A DNA stretch of 64,000 nucleotides from Vibrio tetraodonis. GTDB lineage: Bacteria; Pseudomonadota; Gammaproteobacteria; Enterobacterales; Vibrionaceae. Under the pieces are notes generated by a model. The model saw only the letters and a program-made list of their open reading frames with translations. It searched no databases and was not told where the DNA came from. The position numbers and the translations under genes were made by a program. Below are positions 1 to 8,449 of this stretch, piece after piece (position 1 is the first letter of the stretch; each line of letters opens with the position of its first letter). Location of the stretch: the NCBI RefSeq assembly GCF_003350295.1, contig NZ_QLYY01000020.1, positions 1-64,000 of the forward strand. Direction: 5' to 3'.

Positions 1-216
1 GCAAACCTCTTTAATGGATTTATTTCTCTGCAATCCCATCCAAATGACGAGCCATACGGCTTGTTGGGCTGGTAGCCGACGCCTTCTGATACTCGCTTTA
101 GATGTTTCATAGAGAGCTTGCTCTATCCATTCAAGTTGAATGGCATTAATTACAGACTCATAATTTTTGCCATCTTCAATAGTATCATGAGCTAGAACTA
201 ACTCTTCAGCCAACAT
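1..216 (-). CDS. IS4-family transposase, N-terminal part (cut by window edge)
   Basis: This minus-strand reading frame has 72 complete codons before it leaves the window. It carries the conserved N-terminal domain of IS4-type DDE transposases: a helix [14 protein letters not shown], then [19 protein letters not shown] and the start of the next helix (KSIKEV). This aligns with RKRRLPLEMMVWCIVGMAL of E. coli IS4, and the distance from start to that motif (about 43 residues) is the same. An upstream in-frame ATG at 255 is also possible and would place the 222-250 hairpin inside the coding sequence. The DDE catalytic residues lie outside the window, so activity cannot be judged. Confidence 0.8.
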   Translation of the reverse strand, partial: MLAEELVLAHDTIEDGKNYESVINAIQLEWIEQALYETSKASIRRRRLPAQQAVWLVIWMGLQRNKSIKEVC

Positions 217-221
217 AGAAA

Positions 222-250
222 AATCCCCACTAACAAAGTTAGTGGGGATT
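222..250 (-). promoter_or_regulatory. 13-bp perfect hairpin guarding the transposase start
   Basis: AATCCCCACTAAC and GTTAGTGGGGATT are perfect inverted repeats around a 3-base loop. On the minus strand the hairpin is followed by TTT and lies 5 bases before the transposase ATG at 216. It therefore looks like a terminator or ribosome-site mask that limits transposase synthesis from read-in transcripts, a known strategy of IS10/IS50-type elements. The role here is inferred. Confidence 0.55.
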
Positions 251-369
251 ATCATACGATCCCAGGATCGTTCAAGTCTCTAAACCGATCGGCATTAAGC
301 GGTAACGTTCGCCTTTTTTGTCACCTAAGGTTATGATCGGCTCACATCAGAACTCACTAGGAATTTCAA

Positions 370-918
370 ATGGATGCTTTAGATATGCTGCTTAATCGCC
401 GCTCAATCGCCAAGTTGTCTCAACCTGCTCCAGAAGGCCAGGCTCTTGAGAATATCATTCGAGCTGGCCTCAGAGCCCCTGATCATGCCAGTCTCACGCC
501 TTGGCGATTTGTCATTTCTCAAGGCGAAGGACTGACGAAATTGGCGGATATTCTGGTTGCGGCGGCGAAAGCAGAAAACAGTGATGAAAGCGTGCTGGAA
601 AAGCTGAAAAACGCTCCATTTCGAGCGCCTATGGTGATTACTGTAATTGCTAAGGTGACTCCGCACGAGAAAGTGCCAGCGTTAGAGCAGCATCTTTCTG
701 CTGGGTGTGCAGTACATGCAATGCAGATGGCCGCAGTTGCGCAAGGTTTTCAGGGTTTTTGGCGCTCTGGTAAGTGGATGTTCCATGACAGTGTTCACCG
801 TGCGTTTGGCCTAGAAGGTGAAGATGAGATTGTTGGATTTCTGTACCTTGGAACGCCGGGCTGCATTCCAATGAAAGTGCCTGAGCGTGACTTGAGTAAA
901 TTTGTCGAATACTTGTAA
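370..918 (+). CDS. ydjA: NAD(P)H nitroreductase, YdjA-like
   Basis: A 182-residue protein of the FMN-dependent nitroreductase family, close in length and sequence to E. coli YdjA (183 aa). Shared blocks include the MDALxxLxNRRS start, RAPDHxSLxPW (flavin-binding region), NAPFRAPxxITVxAK, SAGCAVxAMQMAAVAQGF and the C-terminal KIVGFLYLGTP-like block, here EIVGFLYLGTP. These enzymes bind FMN as cytosolic homodimers and reduce nitroaromatics and quinones with NAD(P)H; the natural substrate is unknown. An AGGAA ribosome site precedes the ATG. The gene stands alone, between an IS end and a terminator. Confidence 0.9.
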   Translation: MDALDMLLNRRSIAKLSQPAPEGQALENIIRAGLRAPDHASLTPWRFVISQGEGLTKLADILVAAAKAENSDESVLEKLKNAPFRAPMVITVIAKVTPHEKVPALEQHLSAGCAVHAMQMAAVAQGFQGFWRSGKWMFHDSVHRAFGLEGEDEIVGFLYLGTPGCIPMKVPERDLSKFVEYL

Positions 919-922
919 TCTC

Positions 923-961
923 AGCCCCAAAGGTGATAGTCAGCTTTGGGGCTAAGTTTTT
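923..961. terminator. Rho-independent terminator between convergent genes
   Basis: AGCCCCAAAG at 923-932 pairs with CTTTGGGGCT at 944-953, followed by AAGTTTTT. It ends the nitroreductase transcript and lies 24 bp from the 3' end of the convergent LysR gene. Confidence 0.8.
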
Positions 962-984
962 GTCATCATTGTATGAGTAACAAA

Positions 985-1860
985 TTAGCTATCTTTATAT
1001 TCAATCACAAAGTCTATCAATAGACGGACTTTTTCAGGCAGATGGTCCTTGTGATTGTATAGCATGTAAATATCGCGAGGGTTCGCGCTCCATTCTTGTA
1101 AAACGCGGGTAAGGCTTCCATCCTCAATATGCTCCTTAAGCATAACGTCCGGCATCAGTGTGATCCCCAAACCATCTGAGCATGCGCTTCGGACTACATC
1201 TAGCGCATTGGCTTGGAAACGACCTTTATCATTATTAATCACTGTCTCGCCGCTACTATTGGTGATTTGCCATTTTAATAGTGGAGCGCCTTTCAAAAGA
1301 GAGTGATTTTGCAGATCTTCTGCATGCTTTGGCTCCGGGTGATTGGCGAGATAGTCAGGGCTCGCCACTAAAATATCCTCGACTGAGCCGATTTTGCGTG
1401 CAATCAGGCTTGAATCTCTTTGTGGTCCAACGCGAAAAATAACGTCCCATTCCGTTGGATCAAGCTGATCAGCATGATTACTGGTTGTCAGTTCAAGATT
1501 GATATCCGGAAATTTGGTCATGAATGCGCTGAATATTGGCATCATCATGCGTTTGGTCAGGTTCGAGGGAGCAGATACACGAATTTTGCCCGCCGCTCCG
1601 CGGCATTCATCGGTAATTTCTTCTGCTGCTATTGTCAGTCGATTGAGTAGGGGAGAACACTCACTGTAAAATCTTTCGCCCGCTTCTGTAAGAGAAAGTT
1701 TACGCGCATGACGGTTGAGTAGTCTGAGGTTAAGAGCTTCTTCCAACGCTTGTATGCGTCGGGTAATTGTCGCAACCGGAATCATAGTTTTGCGAGATGT
1801 CGCAGTATAGCTTCCGTTTTCAACAACGAGCCTAAAAAGGTTGAGATCGTCTAATTTCAT
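985..1860 (-). CDS. LysR-family transcriptional regulator
   Basis: A 291-residue LysR regulator. The N-terminal winged helix-turn-helix (LDDLNLFRLVVENGSYTATS...ITRRIQALEEALNLRLLNR) is followed by the substrate-binding domain. It belongs to the DsdC/AaeR/YhaJ-like branch by its ARKLSLTEAGERFY wording. I place the start at the ATG at 1860 (MKLDDLNLF), preceded by GGAAATA; a longer frame reaches 1902 but adds 14 residues outside the family domain. No adjacent divergent enzyme gene reveals its target; the upstream neighbour, rssB, is divergent and 246 bp away. Confidence 0.85.
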   Translation of the reverse strand: MKLDDLNLFRLVVENGSYTATSRKTMIPVATITRRIQALEEALNLRLLNRHARKLSLTEAGERFYSECSPLLNRLTIAAEEITDECRGAAGKIRVSAPSNLTKRMMMPIFSAFMTKFPDINLELTTSNHADQLDPTEWDVIFRVGPQRDSSLIARKIGSVEDILVASPDYLANHPEPKHAEDLQNHSLLKGAPLLKWQITNSSGETVINNDKGRFQANALDVVRSACSDGLGITLMPDVMLKEHIEDGSLTRVLQEWSANPRDIYMLYNHKDHLPEKVRLLIDFVIEYKDS

Positions 1861-2106
1861 TATTTCCGACACATTTTCTGCAAATTGGGTGAACTTATAC
1901 AAATATCAGATGCCAAAGCCTGAGTATTATCAACAAGCTTTATGATCTTTAACTCTAGCTACATATAGTATTCAACATGCGCGAAAAGTGGAAGATTTGT
2001 ATAAATACACTTTCGCGGCTATTTTTAAATGAGTGTTTGAAACCGTTTACAATTACAAAAATAATACTAACAGTTGTACGTTTATAGTTGTGTGAGGCCA
2101 AGGTGT

Positions 2107-3207
2107 ATGCATAAATCTTACGAAGTGGCGACAACGCCCTCAGCCCAGCCGGCTACTGGGACAAAGCTTATCATGATCGTTGATGACGATCCTGTGTTTC
2201 GAAAGCTCACTGGTGGCTTTATTGAAGCGCAAGGTCATGAGGTCGTGGAAGCAGAGAATGGACTAGAAGGCCTTAAAAAGCTCAGAGAAACTGAGCCAGA
2301 CTTAATATTGTGTGATCTCTCAATGCCTGTACTTGACGGGATAGAGTTTGTCGAAGAAGTGAGTCTGGAGTATCCCTCTCTCCCGCTGATTGTTGTATCA
2401 GCCACCGATGAGATGGCTGATGTGGCGCAAGCGCTGCGCTTTGGCATCAAAGATTTCCTCCCCAAACCGATCACTAACCCAGGTCATTTGGCCAGTGCCA
2501 TAGAAAATACCTTGTATGACTCCGATAACCACTTGTGTGATCAGCGAGATTTTGCCAGTCAGTGGTTTAGAATTGACAGCGGCGATATGCCAGAAGAGCA
2601 AGAACTGCATTGGCATTTAGAATACTTGCAGGATAACCCCAGTGCTGCCAAAGATTTGCTGCATGCTCTGTTGCCCGATAAAGACACATCGCAAGGTGAC
2701 TGGAAATGCAGTTACCGTTTGCTGCAATCAACCGATGTCATGCCTTTAGTTTACGATTATGCGTGGCTGATGAATGGTCAGTTTGCATTCTATATCGTTG
2801 ATTCGGCGAGTGAGGGACAACATGGTGCGGCAACAACCCTACTGGTTAGAGCGTTATTCCATGATTATTTGCGTAATTTAAAGAGCTTTAATGCCGATTT
2901 GAAAGATATTGCCGATTTGCTTGAAAAGGGTATGGAGTGCGCAGAGTGCGCCAGCCCTGTAAAAGCGATGTTTGGAATCGCTGATGTGTCTGAAGGAACC
3001 TTATCATTGCTACCAGCTGGCCTTGATGCTCAATGGTCAAATGGGTACTTCTCCCAACATATTGCAGCAGGAACCAAACTCGGTGAGCACTGTATTAAAA
3101 ACTTTATAACGCCTGACTTGCCCATTCAGGCGGCGTGTCAGCTAACACTAGGCTGTTTGGGTTCAAGCAGCTTTAGTTTGGATATATTCCGTGGCGGTAG
3201 TGCTTAG
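2107..3207 (+). CDS. rssB: Response regulator RssB (sigma-S proteolysis adaptor)
   Basis: A 366-residue protein with an N-terminal receiver domain (acidic pocket IVDDDP, phospho-acceptor Asp70 in LILCDLSMP, Lys in FLPKPIT) and a C-terminal region like the degenerate PP2C domain of RssB. In E. coli RssB delivers RpoS to ClpXP; clpP and clpX lie about 27 kb away in this window. The start was set at ATG 2107 with GAGG nine bases upstream; a TTG 33 bp earlier gives a longer frame but lacks a ribosome site. The C-terminal identity is by memory of the family and weaker than the receiver call. Confidence 0.75.
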   Translation: MHKSYEVATTPSAQPATGTKLIMIVDDDPVFRKLTGGFIEAQGHEVVEAENGLEGLKKLRETEPDLILCDLSMPVLDGIEFVEEVSLEYPSLPLIVVSATDEMADVAQALRFGIKDFLPKPITNPGHLASAIENTLYDSDNHLCDQRDFASQWFRIDSGDMPEEQELHWHLEYLQDNPSAAKDLLHALLPDKDTSQGDWKCSYRLLQSTDVMPLVYDYAWLMNGQFAFYIVDSASEGQHGAATTLLVRALFHDYLRNLKSFNADLKDIADLLEKGMECAECASPVKAMFGIADVSEGTLSLLPAGLDAQWSNGYFSQHIAAGTKLGEHCIKNFITPDLPIQAACQLTLGCLGSSSFSLDIFRGGSA

Positions 3208-3358
3208 CTCATAGAGTAACATTAAATAACCTTATGTTTTTACGGTGTTTGTTGTGACCTTTTTGAGTTATAGTCCGCCCCACAAAAATGTTCCAATACG
3301 TTAACGAAAGATTAACGAAGGATAAAATACACTGTATTAACACAAGAGAAGCAATCCT

Positions 3359-3490
3359 ATGGCAGACGAAAATTTTAAAGAGCCGTATAATATCTTTTAT
3401 TTTTTGGGATTTATTGCGGTTCTCCTCATTCCCACCCTTCCTGCAACCCTTACTTGGATTCGAGTATTTAACGGATATGCAGGTTTTTAA
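3359..3490 (+). CDS. 43-residue single-pass membrane peptide
   Basis: A short frame with an acidic head (MADENFKEPYN), one hydrophobic segment (about residues 12-33, IFYFLGFIAVLLIPTLPATL) and a short tail ending NGYAGF. It starts at an ATG preceded by AAGAGAAG and stops 19 bases before ybaN. It lies in a different frame from the longer overlapping reading frame at 3288-3497, which lacks a ribosome site and protein-like composition. I do not recognise a family. Position between rssB and ybaN suggests cotranscription with ybaN. Confidence 0.65.
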   Translation: MADENFKEPYNIFYFLGFIAVLLIPTLPATLTWIRVFNGYAGF

Positions 3491-3509
3491 ACATTAACCG
3501 GAGCGCATC

Positions 3510-3902
3510 ATAGATATTCGAAGATTGGGTTTAAATATTGTCGGTAGTGTGAGTTTGGTGCTCGGCTTTTTTGGAATTTTCTTGCCCCTGCTTCCGACAA
3601 CACCGTTTGTTCTTCTCGCCAGCGCTTGTTTTATGCGCAGTAGTCCAAGGTTTCATCGTTGGTTACACGAACATAAAACCTTTGGCCCTATTCTTGATAA
3701 CTGGCATCAACACCGAGCGGTGACCAGCAAAATTAAAGTGCGTGGCGCCCTGTGCATGGTGGCCAGCTTTTCCTTTTCTATTTGGATTGTTTCTCAAGTC
3801 TGGTTAAAGGTTGCCCTTATGGTGATGCTGATGACTTTATTGACTTGGTTTATTCGTTTACCCGTGATTGATCACCTTGCTGATAGGCAAGAAAATCACT
3901 AA
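3510..3902 (+). CDS. ybaN: DUF454 inner-membrane protein YbaN, non-ATG start
   Basis: A small protein with three predicted membrane segments and the DUF454 hallmark LGxxGxxLPLLPTTPFxLLA followed by CFxRSSPRFHRWL, as in E. coli YbaN. No ATG or GTG exists upstream of the conserved region. The in-frame candidates are ATA at 3510, with GGAG six bases upstream, giving (M)DIRRLGLNIVGS, or TTG at 3525 with only a weak CGAAGA. The longer version matches the E. coli protein length better (conserved VLG near residue 17-19), so I use 3510, but TTG 3525 is a fair alternative. Function unknown. In enteric bacteria ybaN also precedes apt, as it does here. Confidence 0.8.
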   Translation: MDIRRLGLNIVGSVSLVLGFFGIFLPLLPTTPFVLLASACFMRSSPRFHRWLHEHKTFGPILDNWHQHRAVTSKIKVRGALCMVASFSFSIWIVSQVWLKVALMVMLMTLLTWFIRLPVIDHLADRQENH

Positions 3903-4064
3903 GATTGCATACATGTGTCCTGCTGCTTTAGCAGGTGATTATTGGTTGCATAGCGCGAATGAGTTTAGCGACATCGTTAAACAGTGTTCGCGTTAAAGCC
4001 TTTGCTGATGCTTGTTGTTAAATACTTTGTAGATAATAAGCTTAGCCAATCTAAGAAATGAATT

Positions 4065-4610
4065 ATGACAACTGAAACCATTACCCTAATCAAATCAAGC
4101 ATCAAAAGCATCCCCGACTATCCCAAACCTGGCATTGTATTTCGTGATGTTACGAGTTTAATGGAAAATGCGGCCGCGTATAAGGCGGCGATTCAGGTGC
4201 TAGTCGAAAAGTACCAAGGTATGGGCTTTACCAAGGTTGTTGGTACTGAAGCTCGCGGTTTTTTGTTTGGTGCGCCACTCGCTTTAGAGCTTGGCATTGG
4301 CTTTGTACCTGTGCGCAAGCCGGGTAAGCTGCCGCGTCAAACGATCGCCCAATCTTACCAACTTGAATACGGCACGGATACGCTTGAAATTCATACCGAT
4401 GCGATATCCGAAGGGGATAAGGTTTTGGTTGTCGACGACTTGCTTGCCACAGGTGGAACGATCGAGGCGACCACTCAACTTATTCGCCAGCTCGGTGGAG
4501 AGGTTGAACACGCTGCGTTTGTTATCAATCTGCCAGAAATCGGTGGAGATGCACGTCTCGAGAAACTTGGCCTCAAGGTCTACAGTATTTGTGAGTTTGA
4601 TGGCCACTAA
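4065..4610 (+). CDS. apt: Adenine phosphoribosyltransferase
   Basis: A 181-residue type I phosphoribosyltransferase that converts adenine and PRPP to AMP and pyrophosphate in the cytosol. The PRPP-binding loop [13 protein letters not shown] is intact, as are the [12 protein letters not shown] and PVRKPGKLP blocks typical of Apt, and [15 protein letters not shown] near the N-terminus. It lies 12 bp upstream of dnaX, the order seen in E. coli and Vibrio, so the two are probably cotranscribed. Confidence 0.96.
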   Translation: MTTETITLIKSSIKSIPDYPKPGIVFRDVTSLMENAAAYKAAIQVLVEKYQGMGFTKVVGTEARGFLFGAPLALELGIGFVPVRKPGKLPRQTIAQSYQLEYGTDTLEIHTDAISEGDKVLVVDDLLATGGTIEATTQLIRQLGGEVEHAAFVINLPEIGGDARLEKLGLKVYSICEFDGH

Positions 4611-4622
4611 TTGGGTATAGTC

Positions 4623-6674
4623 ATGAGTTATTTAGCACTGGCTAGAAAATGGCGGCCTGCACAATTTAATCAAGTGGTTGGCCAAAGCCATGTTCTGACC
4701 GCATTGGAAAATGCATTGGCGAATAATCGGCTCCACCATGCTTATCTATTCAGCGGAACTCGCGGAGTCGGAAAGACCACTATAGGTCGTTTGCTTGCCA
4801 AAGGATTAAACTGCGAAACAGGTATAACAGCCACGCCTTGTGGCCAGTGCGATACCTGCCAAGAAATCGATCAAGGACGCTTTGTTGATTTATTAGAAAT
4901 TGACGCAGCCTCTAGAACCAAGGTCGAAGACACCAGAGAGCTGCTGGATAATGTGCAGTATAAGCCAGCCCGAGGTCGCTTTAAGGTTTATCTTATCGAT
5001 GAAGTGCACATGCTCTCAAGACATAGTTTTAATGCTTTGCTTAAAACCTTGGAAGAGCCGCCTGAGTATGTGAAGTTTCTTCTTGCCACTACGGATCCAC
5101 AGAAGTTACCTGTCACCATATTGTCGCGTTGCTTGCAGTTCCATTTAAAGCCTATCAGTGTTGATAACATCCATCAGCAACTCGATTATATTTTACAGCA
5201 AGAGAAGGTTTCGTCTCAGCCTCGAGCTGTGGGCATGATTGCTCATGCTGCTGATGGCAGTATGCGTGATGCATTGAGTTTGACCGATCAGGCGATTGCT
5301 TTGGGTAATGGTCAAGTGGTGACGGACAGCGTCGCTCATATGCTGGGAACCTTAGATACGGACCAGGCATTACATTTACTTGAAGCCATTGGATCAAAAC
5401 AGCCTCAAACGGCGATGGATTGTCTTGCAGGTCTTGCTCAAAACGGCGTTGACTGGGATGGTTTACTCTCTCAGCTTTCTGCTCAGCTGCACCGCCTTGC
5501 TATGTATCAAGCGCTCCCTGAGACGCTTGATAAATCCTTACCCGATGCCGAAAAAGTGGTGTTGTTAAGTCGAGTGCTTTCGCCGCAAGATATCCAGCTT
5601 TATTATCAAATTGCGCTGAAAGGGCGGCAAGACTTATCACTGGCTCCATCTGAGCAAATCGGTGTTGAGATGGTGGTGCTACGAATGATGGCATTTCGCC
5701 CCGTGGCTCAGCCTCAAGCGAATGTGATTACCAATCAGGTTATTCAGCCAGAGCCTGCTCCCTCAATGAGTGTGCCACCTGCTCCTATTCAGAGTGCATC
5801 GATGGAAGCTCAGCCTGCGCCACAACCACCTGTGCCTGAGCAGCCATCTGCATCTGAACAACTACCACAAATGGACATGGAGCCTGCTCGGGCTCAGATG
5901 CCAGAGGCTCCAGAGCAACAAGCCAATGCTTACATGCAGGAGCAGCCTCAATCACCGATATCTCCTGTAAGAGGTCTAAGACATCAGCTTCGTTCTCAAC
6001 GTACTGGGAAGAGTCAGGCTAGCACGCCAAAAAAGACTAATGCGACATCTGCTCAACCATCATCGGTTCTCGATCGCGTTGCACAGCGCAACATGGGAAC
6101 TATGCAGATGTCGCCAGTGTCCAATTCAGTGGATGTAGCAACGCCTGAAGATGATAAAGCAGAGCCTTATCAGTGGCGTCCAACGCTGCCGCAAGAAAAA
6201 CCAGTGGCGCAAAATCATGCACTCACGCCTTCTCAAATAAAGAAAGCGCTGGAGCATGAAAAAACGTCGGATATGGCGAAAAAGCTCACTCAAGAATGTT
6301 TGCAGCAGAGCCTGTGGGCTCGTTTGATTGAACAGTTGGATGTGGCAAAAATGACCCAGCAGCTGGCGCTTAATTCACATTATGAGCAGCGAGAGGGCTG
6401 CATTGTACTCACGCTTCGCAGCGAGCAAGCTCATCTTAATAGTGACAGAGCTCGTCATGAACTTATAACTGCGCTTAATTCAGTGTTAGGAGAGCAATTC
6501 GAGCTAAGTGTTGAGGTTGGTGAGTCTGGTGAAACCCCCTTAGAGTTGAGAGAGAAACTCTATCAGACAAAGTTACAGCAGGCGTTTACCAGCCTGGAAA
6601 ATGACAGCAATGTTCAGTTTATTGAGCAGCGATTTGCAGCTGATCTAGACAGTGATAGTGTCAGGCCTATATGA
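4623..6674 (+). CDS. dnaX: DNA polymerase III tau (and gamma) subunit
   Basis: A 683-residue clamp-loader ATPase. It starts MSYLALARKWRP, with Walker A GTRGVGKTT, the zinc cysteines (CETG...CGQCDTC), Walker B LIDEVHML and sensor 1 (LLATTDPQKLP) in the first 230 residues. A long Pro/Gln/Met-rich linker (about 365-500) precedes the C-terminal tau domain that binds the polymerase and DnaB helicase. Start at ATG 4623, matching the family; the frame extends 12 bp further up to a TTG. An internal slippery heptamer at 6029-6035 should also yield the shorter gamma form. Confidence 0.97.
   Translation: MSYLALARKWRPAQFNQVVGQSHVLTALENALANNRLHHAYLFSGTRGVGKTTIGRLLAKGLNCETGITATPCGQCDTCQEIDQGRFVDLLEIDAASRTKVEDTRELLDNVQYKPARGRFKVYLIDEVHMLSRHSFNALLKTLEEPPEYVKFLLATTDPQKLPVTILSRCLQFHLKPISVDNIHQQLDYILQQEKVSSQPRAVGMIAHAADGSMRDALSLTDQAIALGNGQVVTDSVAHMLGTLDTDQALHLLEAIGSKQPQTAMDCLAGLAQNGVDWDGLLSQLSAQLHRLAMYQALPETLDKSLPDAEKVVLLSRVLSPQDIQLYYQIALKGRQDLSLAPSEQIGVEMVVLRMMAFRPVAQPQANVITNQVIQPEPAPSMSVPPAPIQSASMEAQPAPQPPVPEQPSASEQLPQMDMEPARAQMPEAPEQQANAYMQEQPQSPISPVRGLRHQLRSQRTGKSQASTPKKTNATSAQPSSVLDRVAQRNMGTMQMSPVSNSVDVATPEDDKAEPYQWRPTLPQEKPVAQNHALTPSQIKKALEHEKTSDMAKKLTQECLQQSLWARLIEQLDVAKMTQQLALNSHYEQREGCIVLTLRSEQAHLNSDRARHELITALNSVLGEQFELSVEVGESGETPLELREKLYQTKLQQAFTSLENDSNVQFIEQRFAADLDSDSVRPI
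6029..6035 (+). promoter_or_regulatory. Programmed -1 frameshift site in dnaX
   Basis: CCA AAA AAG contains the heptamer A AAA AAG in the phase X XXY YYZ. After a -1 slip the next codons are GAC TAA, so translation stops at once, giving a 472-residue gamma-like product. E. coli dnaX uses the same heptamer and likewise stops after one further codon. A purine-rich GGGAAGAG lies about 15 bases upstream; I see no strong stem immediately downstream. Confidence 0.8.
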
Positions 6675-6751
6675 ATCAAATTTGGGGTTGAAAAAACAGA
6701 CTTTGACCTCAATCTATTAACGAAACTAGCTAGACAACCAGAGAGAAAAAC

Positions 6752-7081
6752 ATGTTTGGTAAAGGCGGAATGGGCAACTTAATGAAGCAAGCCCAGCAAA
6801 TGCAAGAGCGTATGCAAAAGCTTCAAGAAGAAATTGCGAATATGGAAGTAACGGGCGAGTCTGGTGCTGGCTTGGTAAAAGTAACCATCACAGGAAGCCA
6901 CAGCGTTCGTAAAGTAGAGATCGACGAAAGCTTGATGGAAGATGACAAAGAAATGCTTGAAGACTTGATCGCTGCTGCATTTAATGATGCATCACGCCGC
7001 GTTGAAGAAACACAAAAAGAAAAAATGGAATCAGTGACTGGGGGGATGCAACTTCCACCCGGCATGAAAATGCCTTTCTAA
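6752..7081 (+). CDS. ybaB: YbaB/EbfC nucleoid-associated protein
   Basis: A 109-residue DNA-binding dimer that starts [23 protein letters not shown], the hallmark of the family, and ends PPGMKMPF. It coats DNA and is nearly always encoded between dnaX and recR, as here (77 bp after dnaX, 14 bp before recR). AGAGA precedes the ATG. Confidence 0.96.
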   Translation: MFGKGGMGNLMKQAQQMQERMQKLQEEIANMEVTGESGAGLVKVTITGSHSVRKVEIDESLMEDDKEMLEDLIAAAFNDASRRVEETQKEKMESVTGGMQLPPGMKMPF

Positions 7082-7095
7082 CAAAGGGCTAGCGA

Positions 7096-7695
7096 ATGCG
7101 CACCAGTCATATGCTGGAGCAATTGATGGAGGCCTTACGTTGTCTGCCTGGGGTTGGCCCCAAGTCAGCGCAGCGTATGGCCTTTCATTTGTTACAGCGC
7201 GATAGAAAAGGCGGCTTACAGTTGGCTGACTCACTCAGCCAAGCAATGACAGAGATAGGTCATTGCAATGAGTGCCGTACTTTTACTGAACAAGAAACGT
7301 GTCACATCTGCACTAACCCCAAACGTCAGGAAAATGGTCAAATCTGCGTGGTTGAAAGCCCTGCAGACATTGCTGCGGTGGAATCAACCGGCCAATATTC
7401 CGGTCGATACTTTGTGCTTATGGGGCATCTATCCCCTTTAGATGGCATTGGCCCAAGTGATATTGGACTTGATGTGCTTGATTACCGCCTACGTCGCGGG
7501 GATGTGACAGAAGTTATTTTGGCCACTAACCCAACCGTTGAGGGTGAAGCGACCGCTCACTATATTGCAGAGCTTTGCCGCGAGCATAAGGTGCAGGCCA
7601 GCCGGATTGCACACGGTGTGCCTGTAGGAGGTGAGCTTGAGCTTGTCGATGGCACCACGCTTTCTCACTCATTACTTGGCCGGCAAAAACTATAA
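7096..7695 (+). CDS. recR: Recombination mediator RecR
   Basis: A 199-residue protein with an N-terminal helix-hairpin-helix ([17 protein letters not shown]), a four-cysteine zinc finger ([16 protein letters not shown]) and a Toprim domain ([14 protein letters not shown]...). RecR works with RecF and RecO to load RecA on gapped DNA. It closes the apt-dnaX-ybaB-recR unit and is followed by a terminator. In E. coli htpG follows; here an AT-rich island follows instead. Confidence 0.97.
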   Translation: MRTSHMLEQLMEALRCLPGVGPKSAQRMAFHLLQRDRKGGLQLADSLSQAMTEIGHCNECRTFTEQETCHICTNPKRQENGQICVVESPADIAAVESTGQYSGRYFVLMGHLSPLDGIGPSDIGLDVLDYRLRRGDVTEVILATNPTVEGEATAHYIAELCREHKVQASRIAHGVPVGGELELVDGTTLSHSLLGRQKL

Positions 7696-7770
7696 TTGCC
7701 AGACAATACGACTCGACTAAGTGAATGCCGTTTGGATAAGTGCTGTCTAGAATCAAAGCTTGGACTAAAA

Positions 7771-7803
7771 GACCTAAGGTGAAAACCTTGGGTCTTTTTT
7801 ATT
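7771..7803 (+). terminator. Rho-independent terminator after recR
   Basis: GACCTAAGGT pairs with ACCTTGGGTC around GAAA, followed by six T residues. Confidence 0.85.
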
Positions 7804-8080
7804 TGGGGAAAATAGAATGGTTTATGTTTTGTCGCATTTGTTTAAGTTTTAGAGTTAGGGTGCCATTCTAGTCAGCACACTTGTGCCCCATTCTGGGTTA
7901 CGTGTCGATGTTTGGGCAAAGGTCATCGGGTAAATTTGATATAGAAAAGCTAATGTTTGGTAAAAGGCAAGACCCGCTCCTTTACACTTCTACTGAAAAG
8001 CGCGACCGTGGCGTTGTCGCTTGAGCCTCGCTTAGCTCTTTTTTCTATCAGGTCCAAAATAGATAACAGGATAGAGTTAG

Positions 8081-8449
8081 ATGGAAAATAAAATCACCGA
8101 TGATGACTTACATATCAATATATTAAAATGCGTTAGAGATGCCAAAGAACCAGTAACTATCCCCTTTATTGAGAGGAAGCTAGGATTAGATACTGATAGC
8201 CTAAAATGGGTTAATGAAGAGTGTGATACTGGTTCAAGAATGTTCGTAAGAAATGGCAAAATACCAAATGAAGGCTGGAGAATATCGCTAACAATAACAG
8301 GCTATCAAGTTATTTTGGATTATGAGTCTATAAAGCAAGCAAGAAGGTCTAGCACAGTGGCAACATGGATAGCAATTGCTGCTCTGGTAGTCTCGATTAT
8401 ATCTCAGATACCAGATGTCATTAGCTTCGTACAAAGTTCGAGGAATTAA
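8081..8449 (+). CDS. Unknown: winged-helix-like domain with C-terminal membrane anchor
   Basis: A 122-residue protein of unknown function. The first 80 residues read like a winged helix: three helices, the third starting at DTDSLKWVNEE, then a strand pair containing LTITGYQVILDY, a wording common at the wing of such domains. Residues about 91-115 form one hydrophobic segment (TWIAIAALVVSIISQIPDVI). Start ATG has AGGATAGAG upstream. Codons are AT-rich compared with recR and folD. It is the first gene of a tightly packed four-gene set; the next ATG follows its stop directly. No family recognised. Confidence 0.75.
   Translation: MENKITDDDLHINILKCVRDAKEPVTIPFIERKLGLDTDSLKWVNEECDTGSRMFVRNGKIPNEGWRISLTITGYQVILDYESIKQARRSSTVATWIAIAALVVSIISQIPDVISFVQSSRN

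Larger units (their letters stand above)
1..297 (-). mobile_element. IS4-family insertion sequence, one end only
   Basis: The left edge of the window lies inside an insertion sequence read on the minus strand. The transposase begins at 216, and its outer terminal repeat is the minus-strand sequence starting at about 297, TAATGCCGATCGGTT, which closely resembles the terminus I remember for IS4 of E. coli (TAATGCCGATCAGTT). Bases from about 298 (agcggtaacgtt...) would be one copy of the 11-13 bp target duplication typical of IS4. The other end lies outside the window, so neither the duplication nor completeness can be confirmed. The element sits about 70 bp upstream of the nitroreductase gene. 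Confidence 0.75.

Noticed and set aside
3288..3497. 69-residue frame MFQYVNERL...
   Set aside because: It overlaps the 43-residue peptide in another frame, has no ribosome site, and its composition does not look like a protein.
5500..5970. Short overlapping frames inside dnaX on both strands
   Set aside because: They lie within the well-supported tau coding sequence and lack ribosome sites.
8021..8044. GAGC-loop-GCTC hairpin followed by six T before the 8.1-kb island, as a terminator of an sRNA
   Set aside because: The stem is only four base pairs and no upstream promoter or structure supports a transcript.
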